Shown here in pieces: positions 11,834 through 24,229 of a stretch of DNA of 64,000 nt. The position numbers and the translations under genes are program-made. Positions within the stretch are counted from its first letter, which is position 1, and every line of letters starts with the position of its first letter. The stretch comes from Chrysaora quinquecirrha. Its lineage: Eukaryota; Cnidaria; Scyphozoa; Semaeostomeae; Pelagiidae. The DNA lies in NCBI GenBank assembly GCA_014526335.1, contig JACTAT010000121.1:199449-263448 (forward strand). The letters are read 5' to 3'. Under the pieces are notes generated by a model that was not told the DNA's origin, ran no database searches, and was given only the letters and a program-made list of their open reading frames with translations.

Positions 11834-13222
11834 CAAAATCTTTGCAGTTAGAACTTGGTTTGTATATTTAAAAAAACATTGTCTTTTCGTAAAGCTGATT
11901 ATGAAGATTTGTAAACTGAAGGTATAGTTTATATTAATGTAGCACGGAGTTGTTGTTTTATACTTATTTTGACTGGTGGGTATTATAAAGTTTTAGAAGT
12001 TAGACCAATTTTTTATATTCTAAGGGGAAAATGTGTCTTCTTTTTCAGCTTGTTAGCAGTTTTGTATAAGATGACATCTTGGGCAAAATTTCATTACATT
12101 TTGTTATCTCTAGAATAACATTAGTTTAATTGCTATTAAAAACAAAATTTCTATTTGCATTAGCTTTTGTTTTTAAAATAACTCCAGGGAAAATTTTGTA
12201 TAAAAGTTTTGGTTAAGTTTCTTCAAAAATTGCTCTCCCATTTTTTAAAAAAATGTTTCCTTAAATTTCCCTAAAAAATGTTTCTCCCAAAGATTTTACT
12301 TTAAACACACTGGGCAAATAGAAATAAAACAGACACAAAAATTACTGGAAAATCTTTGTCTATAATAAGCAACATAGAAACAGTGTACACAAAAACAACT
12401 GTACAAACTTTTTAACTAGATTGAAAACATAATTTAATCAAGAAAGGTCAAGGTTGAAATTTCTTATGTTGAAATAGTGATTCCATGAAAAAATACATTC
12501 TTAAATTGTAAAATTGACATAACAAATGTGGAGTCAATCGATTAATATAAAATACATCAATATTTGCTTAGGAATTATCAAAAATAGATTGAACATTTGA
12601 CAGGAATATATTCTTATATCAAGGAATTATATTTAAGGTACAATATACTGGATATATCAGCTATCCTGCTCATTTTTTAGCTATTTTCAAGAGATATTTT
12701 TCAAGAATATACTATTCAGGAGACTTGGAAAAACAGGGCAAAAATCAAGACCATGTAAACTTTAAATGGTTTGGGAAGAAGTCTTTTGTTGCCTTACAGT
12801 AATTTGACATAAAAATATTATTCCAAGAAAATATTGAGAACTTAAAACTTCTAACCTGGTCCTTTATTGCTCATCCCCTAATTTAGCAACCTCTAGAGAA
12901 CCAAGTGTACAGTATATCATTGTATATTTTGAAAGTGACAAAATTTATGAAATTATTCCTAAAATTAAAAGTGTCACAGAATTGTTTGGGGGTAAAGATA
13001 ATTTTTGAAAATCATTTACCAGAATCATTCAGCATTATCCTCCATACAAGGCAAAATTTCCCATTTAGTGCTGATCTACCTCAATAAACACCCATATCAT
13101 ATCAGTGGAACAACTAAACTAATAATATTGTATTTGCTAATTTTCTGTGATTTTGAAAGCTTTTGAAGAGGAAAACCCTTTCAGCTTGGGAACTGGAAAC
13201 AGCACCTAAAGAAATAAATTGT
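11834..13222. other. Convergent 3' spacer between the centrin-like gene and the PDZ gene
   Basis: AT-rich sequence holding the 3' UTRs of two converging genes. A possible polyadenylation hexamer AATAAA for the centrin-like gene lies near 12323. I see no convincing further gene, RNA or repeat. Confidence 0.5.
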
Positions 13223-16200
13223 TTACCTATTTGACAAATATTTTCTTAGTGCAAACACAGCTACACAACCAAGTGCAATTCCAACGACAAAACCAACAGG
13301 GGAAAATCCTTTAAGTTCTTTAGAATCTGTGGGTGAATCCATTTCAATGCTTTCTTCAGTTAATGATGCTGCCTAATAAAGACAAAAAGGAAGCATTGAT
13401 GAGTTGCATACAATGCAGCAATAGGAACATCATCTTCCACTGCTGATGGCATTCCAACCACAAAATGACAATTTCATCATAGCCCAGGTGAGGATTACAG
13501 GGGTAACGATTCACATAATTGGTAATTCTCCACCATCATCAGCTACATCGGTAAAAGAATCCCATGAGTACACAAGTACGCAAGTAAATCCCATGAGTAT
13601 CACCACAGTACGCAAAAAAACCCACCACAACAAGCATAATAACCCACCACATAAAACATAATAACCCACCACAGTAGTGCTTATCCACCACAGTACACAA
13701 AAAACCCCACCACAAAAAGCATAATAACCCATCACATCAAGCATAATAACCCACCACAGTAGTGCTTATCCACCACAGTACGCAAAAAACCCCACCGCAA
13801 CAAGCATAATAACCCACCACATCAAGCATAATAACCCACCACATCAAGCATAATAACCCACCACAAAAGTGCTTATCCACCACAGTATGCAAAAAACCCC
13901 ACCACAGTACACAAAATACACCACCACAGTAGTGTGCATCCACCACAGGAGTGCGTATAGATTTGCTAGCGTGCTCCTTCTTCCCCAGGAACTCCTGATT
14001 TAGCCTTAACTTTAAAATTTACACTTTAAGGACTCATTTGGCTTAACTGAGGTTCACTTAATCAGGTTACACTGCAGTTAATTAATTATGCACTGTAAAC
14101 TAAAAAACTGATTCAATCACAGCAAAATATATGAATATGAAAAATTACCTCCAAGATAACACCAATATTTTTGTGTATCAGTAATTTTACTTTCCCCTTG
14201 CTTTCTTTAAACCACTTGACAGCTTCTTCATGCTTTACATCAACAACTGAATTTCCATTTACCTAGAAATATATAACAATATATAACATTAATACAGAGG
14301 AAGAATAGGAGTTGTAAAAGCTTAATTTTAATTACAAATATAATTAGTGAATTATTAGTAGCTAAAAATTTTTTCACCATAAAAAACTAAACCTAGCACA
14401 AAAATGCCTCACTATCAGATGTTTATGCCAAAATTTGTACTGGAAAAACAGTTAGCAAATAAGCTCTACAATTTTGGGCCCTGAAAACAAGAGCCTGGAG
14501 AGTGACTTCCCATTCAACAGTGCAGTGGGCAAAACTTTTTGGGATTTGCCATTGCATTCTATTATTTTATTGCCATTTTATCACATTCTTATCTTTTTAT
14601 TGTCAAATTAGTACTAATGCAAAAGCATTTCAATGAGAGCGAGAATAGCAATACCACCAACATGAGACTTAAGCTGTGGTTGAACTAGGAACATGTCTTG
14701 GGTGAAACTGTATTCTGTGTGTCGCCTAGGGTGGCTAAATATGCCAATGACTAGCGAGTCTGTTGTCTTCAAGAAACATTTGCATGTCTCTTGCACTACA
14801 AAGTTTCTGAGATGGCTAAACTGGGAGACATTGAGGGGACATTTCATGGGCAACAATGTCATGTGCGACACGTCTCCTAGTTTAGCCCGGCCTTAACAAG
14901 AGCTACGTTTTCAAAGGACCATGGTCCTCATAAACCTTAAAAATTAAACATACCAAGTTGCATTGTGTGTTTTGTTACATTAACTTATCATTTAGTCTTA
15001 GTTTAAGTTTATCTATACGTTCAAATTTTTGAAACATTGTTGAAATGTTGTAGATTTGATCCTTTGCATCAATTTCAGCATGTGCAACAACATCCATTTG
15101 CATTAAATTCATTAACATTAGATTCTAATTTTCAATGGTTAATTCTGTGACACACTTGAGCAAAGCACCAATAAAGATTAAATGTGAAAGGCTTGCAGTA
15201 TTTACCTCTAATATTTTATCTCCAACTTCTAGATGTCCGCATACCTGTGCATTTGAACCTGACTTTATATTAGTAATAAATATTCCTTTATCTTTTGTGT
15301 ATAATGGTCTATCTGCGCCACCTTCAATCGTCAAGCCAAACCCATCAACTGAAAGAATAATACAAAATTTTTAGACTCAACCAATTAAAATGTAAAAAAT
15401 TACTATGAGTGATATGATCTTATGGCAGAAAGTACTGCATCCCATGTAGCCTGATACAGTGATGAGCATTAGACAGAGAAGTTGTATGCAAGTGAGAGAA
15501 TAAGAAAAATCGAAGCTGAAAAAGATGATTTCTAATTTCGGCAATTTCATCAAGCTCTATAGCTCAGTGGAAACATCGTTGGCTCTCTGGACATGCAGCC
15601 CAGGTTGGTCACGTATGCCACTTGTGGAGAGAAAAATTTACTCATGTACTGCTGCTTTATACAGTTTGACCAAGTGTAGGATGTGCACATTTATTATGCA
15701 ACTCATAAATGCTTTTATAGCTAACCATACATTGCTAAACAGTAAAAGATATTACAATTAATAGCAAATATTCATCACTCACCGTTTCTAACCAATTCAA
15801 CACAAAGAAGATGCTCATTTGAGAACTCTTGATCACTCTGATCAGTATCTGGATGCTATAAATAAAACAGCAACAATGAATTTTGATCACACATATTTTT
15901 TATAAGAAACTCTTTATAAGAAACCCAGACCCTTGAGTGGCCAAGGTTGTAAGAAACTCCAGTACTGGAAATTTTCTTCCTAGGAAACGTTTCACGTCTT
16001 GGGAAAAGTCAGGGAAAAATGTTCTTTTTTTGTGATCTGAAAGTTTTTGAATGATCTGTGTTTTGTCTGCAATGAAGCATTTCTGTGACAAGCAGACAAG
16101 CAGGAAACCCATATACATTCAAATACAATCAACAAATAGTTTTGGAACACCATTCAGTTAGAATAACTATGTTGCCAATATGGATATTCAAGAAACTCTT

Positions 16201-17274
16201 AGAAACTTTCAGTACTGGATAAATTTTTTAGTTTTTTATGAAAAAGATGCGTATAAGTTTCCTACCATTTTGAGTTACTATGCTAAATTTTTAGGATATA
16301 GGTTAATAATAAAAGCTACAAAACAACATATTTGCTAGCCTAGGTTCTATTGTCCAATTTAATTGGTTTGGATTCCATTATTATTTGATTTTGAATCATA
16401 AACTTTAGCCCCAAAGCTTGGGTAAAATATTTGATTAAAGGGATTAAGTTTGATCTCGTGGAAGTGTGTAAGCTTGTCCAAACCAGTCCAAACCTGCAAA
16501 AGTGGATATTCGATTAGGTTCCAAGGAACATGGGAACATGGGAAATGTATTCAGGGAACAAGGGAATGTGGCCAAATTCAAAAGAGAACAAGGGGACATC
16601 AGGAAATAGGGATGAGGTAAAATGACTGAGGGTATAACATTTCACCCCGAAAATTTCAATATCAAGAAGAACAAAGAAAAAAATAGAGCTATTGTTAATA
16701 AGACATAGCCAAGCAGGCATCTTCCGCCCACACTTTGCAAACTTATCAGTCTGATTGCTGAGTTCCAATCTGAAGTGGAAATGTCTCTATGTCTTTTTTG
16801 AAACAGGGGCCCTTAGTTGAAATGATAATGTACTCCGTGATTTGTTGCAGCTCAGTGGAAACGTTGTTGGCTCTTGATCATCAATTTGAAAAATAACCCT
16901 TGTGGAAAAATCTAATGAACAAGGTGTTTCTCAGAGAACATGAAACCCCCTTAAATGAGACCAACACAGAGATGATGACCTCCAGTAATCAGCATACAAA
17001 ATTGATTAACCACCACCAATACATACCATTTGTTAAAAATCAATTTTAAAGTTTAAATTAATCTATTTGCTTGCTCTGTAAGAAAAGATGTCATCTACTC
17101 CCTCGTTCATAAGAAAATAATCGTCCGTCATGTCCAATGGATGTGATGCATGGTTGTGTGTGTAGGGTGTAAGTTTGTTTGAGCTTGAAATTAAACTGTC
17201 ATTCATCTTACCCGTTCGACCTCGAAAAGCGAATTCTGCCGCTGGCAGGAAACTCCTTCATCACCGCTACTCAT
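13223..17274 (-). CDS. SYNJ2BP: Tail-anchored PDZ protein, synaptojanin-2-binding protein (OMP25) type
   Basis: Five exons join in frame: 17274-17212, 15855-15783, 15348-15206, 14262-14149 and 13372-13223, giving 180 residues. Residues about 45-130 form one PDZ domain: the carboxylate-binding loop region is VDGFGLTIEGG, followed by DKGIFITNIKSGSNAQ, HLEVGDKILEVNGNSV and DVKHEEAVKWFK. The last 26 residues are a hydrophobic helix (FSPVGFVVGIALGCVAVFAL) and then RKYLSNR, the hallmark of a tail-anchored outer mitochondrial membrane protein. SYNJ2BP/OMP25 is the known family with one PDZ and such a tail and is of similar length (145 residues in human). It would display its PDZ to the cytosol to recruit partners. 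The N-terminus is longer than in vertebrates. The gene is head-to-head with NAA40. Orthology is inferred from architecture and local similarity. Confidence 0.85.
13601..13955. repeat. Minisatellite built on CACCACA words
   Basis: Interleaved repeats such as CATAATAACCCACCACATCA (24-bp period) and GTGCTTATCCACCACAGTA. The long open frames here (13511-13946, minus) are produced by the array and are not genes. It lies in intron 4 of the PDZ gene. Confidence 0.85.
14669..14896. mobile_element. TTAA-flanked MITE, copy 1
   Basis: TTAA at 14669-14672 and 14893-14896 flank about 220 bp with inverted ends of the form AGCTGTGGTTGAACTAGG versus CTAGTTTAGCCCGGC. TTAA duplication is typical of piggyBac and some other superfamilies. 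Copies also lie at 19640 and 52496. Confidence 0.8.
15528..15640 (+). mobile_element. tRNA-related SINE, copy 2
   Basis: TCAAGCTCTATAGCTCAGTG followed by GAAACATCGTTGGCTCTCTG matches the tRNA-like part of the SINE at 2299. The B box is damaged. Confidence 0.7.
15890..16265. mobile_element. Degenerate inverted-repeat element of the T-run/AAGAAAC group
   Basis: Starts ATTTTTTATAAGAAAC followed by TCTTTATAAGAAACCC. It has several internal AAGAAACTC words and a degenerate right end near TATAAGTTTCC. Similar to the elements at 27943 and 20554 but eroded. Confidence 0.4.
16602..16915. mobile_element. Half foldback element followed by a SINE fragment
   Basis: 16615-16826 matches the centre and right arm of the foldback at 43525-43938 (AAAATGACTGAGGGTATAAC and CCCTTAGTTGAAATG). 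Just after it, 16845-16915 matches the SINE A-box region (CAGCTCAGTGGAAACGTTGT). Confidence 0.6.
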
Positions 17275-17633
17275 AGTGAAGATATCAGCATTTTGTTACC
17301 TACTATAAACTACCGTTTTCAGACTTAATTTTTCCTTTCCAAGAGTTTGAAAGCCGCACCACTTCTATCAGTAACTTTTCTGATCCAATGAACGCGACAA
17401 AAGATAACATGCTCCACTTTGAGGTCTAAACGAGCTTCATAACTTTTCTATATGAGCATGCGTACATCCCTTCCACTTTTCGTTTCTGCAAAGGAGGCTT
17501 GTTTTTCGCGCCATATTTTTTTACCGCGAAGTTCTTTTGCCTGCCGCATTTCATATTCTTCTACGTTTATTTTCTGAACATGCAAGATCCCAAATAGCTT
17601 GATCACAGAGATTGCCTAGAAAAATTAACAGAT
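17275..17633. promoter_or_regulatory. Divergent promoter shared by the PDZ gene and NAA40
   Basis: Only 359 bp lie between the two start codons. No TATA box is evident at a fixed distance from either gene. The stretch is the only candidate promoter for both, so they are probably driven from one bidirectional element. Confidence 0.5.
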
Positions 17634-20600
17634 ATGGGTGTAAGTATAGGATCAGATCAAATAGTTTATCGAAAATATCACCTGCTCTAAACTAAAATTT
17701 TAATTTGAAAAATTCAAGTAGCCTAGTAATGACCACTCGAGTGGCGAGGCGAGTTTCAGTTTTTTGATGGCATATTTCACCTATTTTAGAGGAAAAAGTC
17801 AGAAAAAGGAAAAGAAAAGAAACTCAGACACAAAGAGGTGAGAAAGCCGTATATTTATGAAAATTAATACATACATTTTAATCCAGATAAAATTCAGGAT
17901 TTTTGTTCAATTCAATTTTTGCAATGTTTTTAACATTATTATATTTTGTTTCATTTATAACAGGAACAGAAGAAAAGAGCTGAAGGAAAAGCTATCATAG
18001 ATGCTGCAAATGAAGTAGAGTATATTTGTTAACCCCAAGCCAACCTTTAAATCAAATATATTTGATATTTGATTATATAATAACGGTGCCATTGCAATCC
18101 AATTTGTAGACTAGACATTCTGTAAAATAGTCCTAGTTTTCTCTTTATAGAAACTGGATCATTTAGACTCTCTGGCATCTATATTCAGGAAATATGACAG
18201 AAATGGGTGATTATGTTTCACATGTCTCACCTACATTATTACATTTAACTGATTTCCAATGGAGTGTTGATTTGATCCTAATGACATCTCCTTATATTTT
18301 CAGGTTAGATGTTAATTTTTCTTGCAAGAAATCAACTAGTATGACCACTGATGAAAATGATTTTGCATTTGAATTAACCAAGAAGAACATGAGACTATTG
18401 TAAGAATGAAATAATTTTGTTTAGAACAAAATACAAATATTTAGTATGCAAGGTTGTCAGAAGGCATCTCAGATTGGAAGGAATCTCAGAGGAGGAGAGG
18501 CTGAACAACTGAAAAGTACTGATTGATTTTATGACCTCATTCTATTGTTTTCAAACAGCCCTCCCCCAACTTTTGTTCTTTCTATCCTATTGTAAACAGG
18601 GCTTTGCTCTAAGCTGGCCTTAACTATCTTACTAAAAGTTTTACTCAAATCTCACCATAACGTTTATTTATTCCAGATATGAAAAAAGTTCATGGGGTTG
18701 GAAAGATCATGAAAAGCGTGATGAAATGACAGATGAGAAGGCCTGGTTTGTCAAAATCTATTTGTTACTTGTTGTTAATTGTTACTTGTTTTACATGTTG
18801 CTTTATGCATCGCTAAGTTATTATTAGGCCTTTTGTCAAAAATTCTCCCGTTGAAAATTAACTTGGGGGGTGTTAACTTCAATTCAATGCCCTGGCCATA
18901 AGGCCATCAAGTGAATTTTTCTGAAAAGCTCTCAGCAACCACATGGACTCATCCGGACATGTCCAATTTGCAGTAAAATATAGTTTTTTTGTTGTTTTGA
19001 TTCTTCAAGGGTTTGCAATTGCGCATTATTCTAATTGACATCTTACTTTGATTTAGGTATCTGCTGGCAAAAGATAAAGAGGATAATATTGTTGCAATAT
19101 CACATTTTCGATTTGATTTCGATTGTGATGAAGAAGTTCTCTATTGGTATGGCAAAGCAAATTTATTTTCAGATGTCATTTTCCAGAATTTAGAAGACAG
19201 GATAGAGCAAAATATTCTATCATGTGTCCTCAAAACATCAACACAGAGAATGAACTCCTACCACTAGCCACTTACTTCCTGAAAATATAACAACCAACCT
19301 TAAACATGATTCTGCCACAAGACAACCATTTCCTTGATAATTTAGATCTTGAAGAAAGTTTTCAAAGCATATCAACAAAACAACTTTTCTTTTCTGGTTG
19401 GTGCTTTTATGATTCGCGTGGGGACAGCTTTCCACCTTATTCAATTGTTTTCGCATGTTTCTGATGTTTATACCCTATGAGGTTCCAAACTAAAATCTTT
19501 ATTTATAGTATGATGTTCTCTAGGTATCGCAATCTTCATAAAATGTTGCTATCTCAACAAGTTGATTTTTTGTCTATGCGATAACTACGCTTATTTTGCG
19601 AAGACCACGCGTAATATTTCTTGCGTAGGCGACTCACGTTATAAAGGCTTGGGTAAACTAGTAGTAGTCTTGTCGCGCGCGACATTGTTTCGAGTGGCAT
19701 GTTCCTTCGTTGTCTCCTAGTATGACCACCTCGCAAACTTTTTAGTACGTGACAAAATTTGTAGTCAGAGGCACAGAGAGAAACGTAAATGTTTCTAGGA
19801 GACAATAGAAGTATTTCTTGTCTCTGCGACTTGGAGAAAATGTTGCTTGCTTTATCAGTCGCATGATAAGTCGATAAGAAACGCTGGAAGACACGCCGAC
19901 TGAATACAATATCGCGCGCGACTTGTCCCCTAGGTTCACCCACAGCTTAACGGTTGAAAGCTGATGAGTTGAATACCCTCTTCGTTCCAAAGGGCGGTAT
20001 CTATCGGCCGATGTCGGCAGAAGATGTTCCTTTGAAAGAAGGAGTGTTTAGAAAACGGTTTATGTGGTTGTCTTATCAATTTTAGTTACGAAATACAGTT
20101 GGAAGACCATGTTAGAGGAAAAGGTCTTGGAAAATTCATGCTACAAATCTTGGAACTTATTGGATTTAGGTATAAACTTAAGCATCTTGTAAACTAACAA
20201 TCTCATGTCGAGAATTTCAAATTTCTTCAGTTTTGTTTGTTAATACTTTAACCCCAGATACCCCTAGATTCGGATTCACCATCTAAGTTATGGGGGATGA
20301 GGGCGGAGTACATTAACATTACCGTGATCGGAAGGTGATGTGCCGCTGATATTTAACGCTCTGACCCACCTTTTGGAAAGATTTTGAGGTGTAATCCTGC
20401 CTTGAATAAATTTCTCCTTGAAATACCACAGTATAAAGTAGGATTCGAACGTTGGCTGCACTGACATTTTGACATAGCTATAGAGCTCAATGAAATTGCC
20501 GAGTAGCACTCCAAGTAAAAAGGCTCTCCTCAAATTTGATATTTTTTTTCCATTACACTCTTTTTTTTATAAGAACCAGAAAACTTCTATTAAGGCTGGC

Positions 20601-22161
20601 TGTTCTTAAATTTTTGCCGTTTTTGAGCCTTAAATATTCTTAATCTGTTCTTAATTCCTTGGTTACTGAGATATCTATATTTTCAATGAATGTCTAGGGT
20701 GGTACTGGGTCTGTGTGAAAATGAAGCATTCTTGTCTATTTCTTTGTTTGCTTGCTTTTTACGTTCAGTCTGACTGTCTTGCTTACATATTTAGCTGATA
20801 TTGTTAGTGCTTTTGAAAAGGCCAGCCTCAGCTTGTTCTTAATTTGTTCTTAAAATTTGGGCAAAATCCAGGCTCGTGTTCTTATAAAAAAAAGAGTGTA
20901 TGTTGAGCCTTCTTCAGTAACAAACATATGTTTATATATTGGTCATGAATAGCGAGAACTTGGACTAGAACCGATTTTTCCACAAGTTGCATGCCACAAT
21001 AGATGAGATTCGAGCCTGGACTGGTTGGCCAGAGAGCCAACAATGTTTCAACTGAGCTAAAGAGCTCCATGAAATCGTGGCCTGCCTATAATAATGAATT
21101 TTTAAGCCAATTTGTGATTCTTTTTTACGATTTCATTTTCTACAAAACATAGTACTGTTAGGTGCCGAATAAACGTCCCCCGTTTATTAATTTTGAGCTT
21201 TTTTCCTCACCCCCAGACCTTATTAGGACCTCCCGTTTATTAATTTTGGAATAAAGAATTTCACTTGTGAAAGGAGTAAACTATGTTTATTAAATTTCCC
21301 CTACCTCCCGGACCTTATTAGGACCCCCCGTTTATTAAATTTTCGAAAAATTTCCCTCCCCCACTTATTTGACACCTAAGAGTACCAATGTTATGCCCCA
21401 TGTTTTGTCTTATTGCTACGCCGAAGTTCGAATTTTGACTCGTTAAATCTTTGGTGCATTGTCATGGATCAAACCTTTTCTCTTTTTAGAGCCAAGATGA
21501 AGAAAGTAATGGTTACTGTTTTCAAAGGTTGGTTTATATGAATTTACTTCACCTAAATAAAACGACACTGTAGAAAATTAAAGACAGGCGCGATGTTATT
21601 GTTCTTTTTCTTGTTTTTAGAAAATGGAGATGCTGTAAAGTTTTTTAATAGCTTGAAGTACGTATGAATTTTATTTTGACCGTAGCATAGCCGAAGGAGC
21701 ACAGTACATTTGCCTCCTATACCAGCTAGAACTGAGGGTTGTTTAGGGGTTTCCGGGGAACGTGAGAACATGTGAAATGTATCCGGGGAGCAAGAGAATG
21801 TGGCCAAAATTAAAAGGAAACAAGGGAACATTGGGAACCAAGGAAGAGGAGAAGGGGGTTTTCTCAAGGGAATAGGGGAACTATAACCCCCTTAAATGAC
21901 TCTCGGGCCTCGGAACTATGCGTAAATCACTTGTTTGGGGCCATAAGATGATGAAGTATCTCATTGGACGAAGGAAGACTCTTTCAGGCCCGTTCCAGTT
22001 GAAAAGGCTGGACCCTTTGAATAATATTTTCAAAAAAATCCTCTTTTCTAATTCTTAGATTCATTGTGGATGATACATCGCCACGATATTACGATCCGAT
22101 GAATCCAGATGATTATGATTACGAGATACTTAGCAAATCATTGGTGAAGAAGAAAGTATGA
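17634..22161 (+). CDS. NAA40: N-alpha-acetyltransferase 40 (NatD), histone H4/H2A N-terminal acetyltransferase
   Basis: Transfers acetyl from acetyl-CoA to the N-terminal Ser of histones H4 and H2A. Eleven exons join in frame: 17634-17639, 17790-17837, 17964-18014, 18151-18206, 18304-18399, 18677-18745, 19057-19146, 20086-20169, 21490-21527, 21621-21657 and 22059-22161, for 225 residues (human 237). The first exon holds just ATG-GGT; joined to exon 2 it gives MGRKKSEKGKEKK, matching the conserved MGRKSSKAKEKK start. Other family blocks are FRKYDRNGLDVNFSC, FELTKKNMRLLYEKSSWGW, EMTDEKAWYLLAKD and ISHFRFDFD. The GNAT acetyl-CoA loop RGKGLGKFMLQILELI is encoded in exon 8. The C-terminus has MNPDDYDYEILSKS. 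It lacks the Cys/His-rich tail of the vertebrate protein. Intron 7 contains a TTAA-flanked inverted-repeat element, and intron 8 contains SINEs and other elements. Confidence 0.95.
19640..19950. mobile_element. TTAA-type MITE, copy 2, in NAA40 intron 7
   Basis: Inverted ends AAGGCTTGGGTAAACTAG and CCTAGGTTCACCCACAGC, with TTAA kept on the right (19947-19950) and degenerate on the left. The palindrome TCGCGCGCGAC occurs near both ends. The minus-strand ORF of 129 codons lies inside it and is not a gene. Confidence 0.75.
20288..20545 (-). mobile_element. tRNA-related SINE, copy 4 (minus)
   Basis: In reverse complement it has CAATTTCATTGAGCTCTATA and, further on, AACGTTCGAATCC, the A- and B-box regions of the SINE. 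It abuts the element at 20554. Confidence 0.65.
20554..20900. mobile_element. T-run inverted-repeat element, GTTCTTA subfamily
   Basis: TACACTCTTTTTTTTATAAG at the left is the inverse of CTTATAAAAAAAAGAGTGTA at the right. Inside, GTTCTTA recurs at least five times. It sits between two SINE copies in NAA40 intron 8. Confidence 0.8.
20905..21085 (-). mobile_element. tRNA-related SINE, copy 5 (minus)
   Basis: Reverse complement gives ATGGAGCTCTTTAGCTCAGT, then CATTGTTGGCTCTCTGG and GGCTCGAATCTCATCTATTG, matching the SINE at 2299. Confidence 0.75.
21152..21385. mobile_element. GTACTCTTAGGTG-ended MITE, copy 1
   Basis: The ends GTACTGTTAGGTGCC and GACACCTAAGAGTACC are inverted repeats. The interior repeats CCCGTTTATTAA words. 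Related copies lie at 30539 and 50385. Confidence 0.75.
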
Positions 22162-24229
22162 CGGTAAAATGAACATAAGCATGTTATCAAAGTTTAAGCA
22201 CGAGTTATTTATTCACGCTTGCCACTGGTATAAAACATTAAATACTCTTTTAAAGCATGGTAAATAAGAGACCTCGAGCTACAGCAATAGTGGCGCAATT
22301 AACAAGTAAAGTCAAGGAGCGCGTTATTGCTCTCTGGTTTATATTAATAGACCTAACGGTCGTACCCTCTGAATCAAGCCAGTCCTGTTCAAACGCTCTC
22401 GACTTTTTCACACGACAACCCTCTCGACTTTTTTTGAGTAAAAAGTCGAGAGCGTCTTTACACACGGTCGAGTGATGTCGAGCTGTGTTGAGTGATGTCG
22501 AGGAAAGTTGCATCGAATTCATGGCTCGACATGTCTATTGTTAGAGGCGTTAATGACAAAAATCGAGAACTGTCGAGTGCGTCTGAACTCCTCGTTCAAA
22601 CAATGTTGACCAAACACAGGCACAGAAAAGAGGACATGTTGCTGTTCCCCAAGAGCATGGAAACCAAGCCCTCAACTTCCCTAAACATGCTGGAAATCGT
22701 TTTTATACCATCACTCAACTTCTCTTACCATTAATTGAAAAGTTGAGCATTGTCGCGTGAAAAGTCGAGAGCCTTGAGCAGACCTAAATACGCAAAGACC
22801 GCCTGATTTTCGGATCCTTGAAATCCGTTGCAATACCGCCAATTTTTAACAGGATCCAATTATTCTTACAATAACGACTGTATGTTGTTCTTAGGTACAT
22901 TAAGTTTTATTTGTAAATCGTCTTTCTTTCTAAAATAATATGGAAAAGATAAATAGTGAATTTTTTTCAGATTATCCTGCAGCGCTTGTATGACAAGCTT
23001 TTTGCGTAGCGTGGTGTAGCGTAGCGAGACTAGCGATTGCAAAAGACAGACACGTCATGTTTCCACAAGAGATTTCGATATTGAAGTTATAACATAAATT
23101 ATTATCTACTTTTCGATACATATTCGAATCTGCTTTCAATTATTTACTAAGAAAATTTTAGCATTTACTTTTCATTTCATCACTTTGCCGTTTTGAGGTT
23201 TCTTCTAGAAAATTCAGGACGTGTTTTCATACCGTACTTTCAAAACTTTAGGAAAATTACACTCTACTTGCAATTCAAAGATAAAAAATACAAAAGATAC
23301 ATAGTGATTTATATTAAGTATACGAAATGGCTTAGTCTATGTACAGTAGGAATCGGCCATTAAAACCGCTTGTCTGTTTGTTTGACAGTTTTAGTAATTT
23401 CACACAAAATTCCTTATGAAAATCTTCTGGACATTCCATCTAAATGTGAGACGAACCTGACTAGCTTGGAATTTCTTATTATGAGCATAGTCAATAGTAA
23501 TATGATGTCTCTACATAGGTTTCCTATATTGACTACATTTTAAGCTTCTTAGTGATCGGTTCTTAGGGGGGTTCTTACAGTAGCTTGCTCTCCGTGACCC
23601 CGTGTCTGATGAAGCATCAACGATCATGGACGGTCAGACCTCTGCCGTGCTTGCGACAACGATAAAAAGACGTACTGTATGACATCAGAAAACGTTGTCT
23701 ATAAATTGAGAAATCAAAAAGTCGTTTCCTGGGAATATTTCCAAGCAAAAATAGAATATGAAAGGATATGTCTGGCCAACGACGGCCGATGCTGCGCATG
23801 CAAGCTATAGGCGTTGCTTATACGATACCGTTTCAGCGTTTTCGTTTCATATCGGATCGGTTTCATGCTGGATTGGCTTTCTGTTGGACAACGTACCAAT
23901 CTGATATATTGCATATCAGATTAGCAGTTTTATATGAAAATGCTCTCCAGCTTGGATGAAATTTATCCATATATACCTCTGTTCTTAAATTATCGAAACC
24001 GATATCAACTGAGAACACAGACAGTCTGGGAAACAACGTTGAACATCCAAATCGCGATATCAAAGATTCCTTGCCAATGACAAGAGCCTCAGTCTAAAAT
24101 GAATGGGCGACAGTATCGTGTAAACGTGCCTTGAAACGGAGCGGATAACAAAACATTGATAACAAAACAGCATTAAAAACAATCATAATTCTATCTTCCG
24201 TTGAGCCTTCCTTTGATGCAGAACAAAAC
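22162..24229. other. Convergent 3' spacer between NAA40 and RTEL1
   Basis: Holds one inverted-repeat element (22384-22784, listed separately) and otherwise unassigned sequence. Small ORFs near 23617-24063 on both strands show no recognisable protein. A TGCGTAGCGTGGTGTAGCG-like short repetition lies near 23005. No other gene is supported. Confidence 0.5.
22384..22784. mobile_element. Inverted-repeat element built on CTCGACTTTT
   Basis: The left end CTGTTCAAACGCTCTCGACT pairs with the right end AGTCGAGAGCCTTGAGCAG. GTCGA words recur more than ten times inside. No coding capacity. Confidence 0.75.

Noticed and set aside
13511..13946. Two overlapping minus-strand ORFs rich in CGGVFCVLWW
   Set aside because: Translation of the CACCACA minisatellite; periodic and not a gene.
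19554..19943. 129-codon minus-strand ORF
   Set aside because: It lies entirely within the TTAA-type MITE in a NAA40 intron.
23617..24063. Overlapping 60-66 codon ORFs on both strands in the NAA40-RTEL1 spacer
   Set aside because: Mutually antisense and with no motifs; possibly an old inverted-repeat element, but no matching ends were found.
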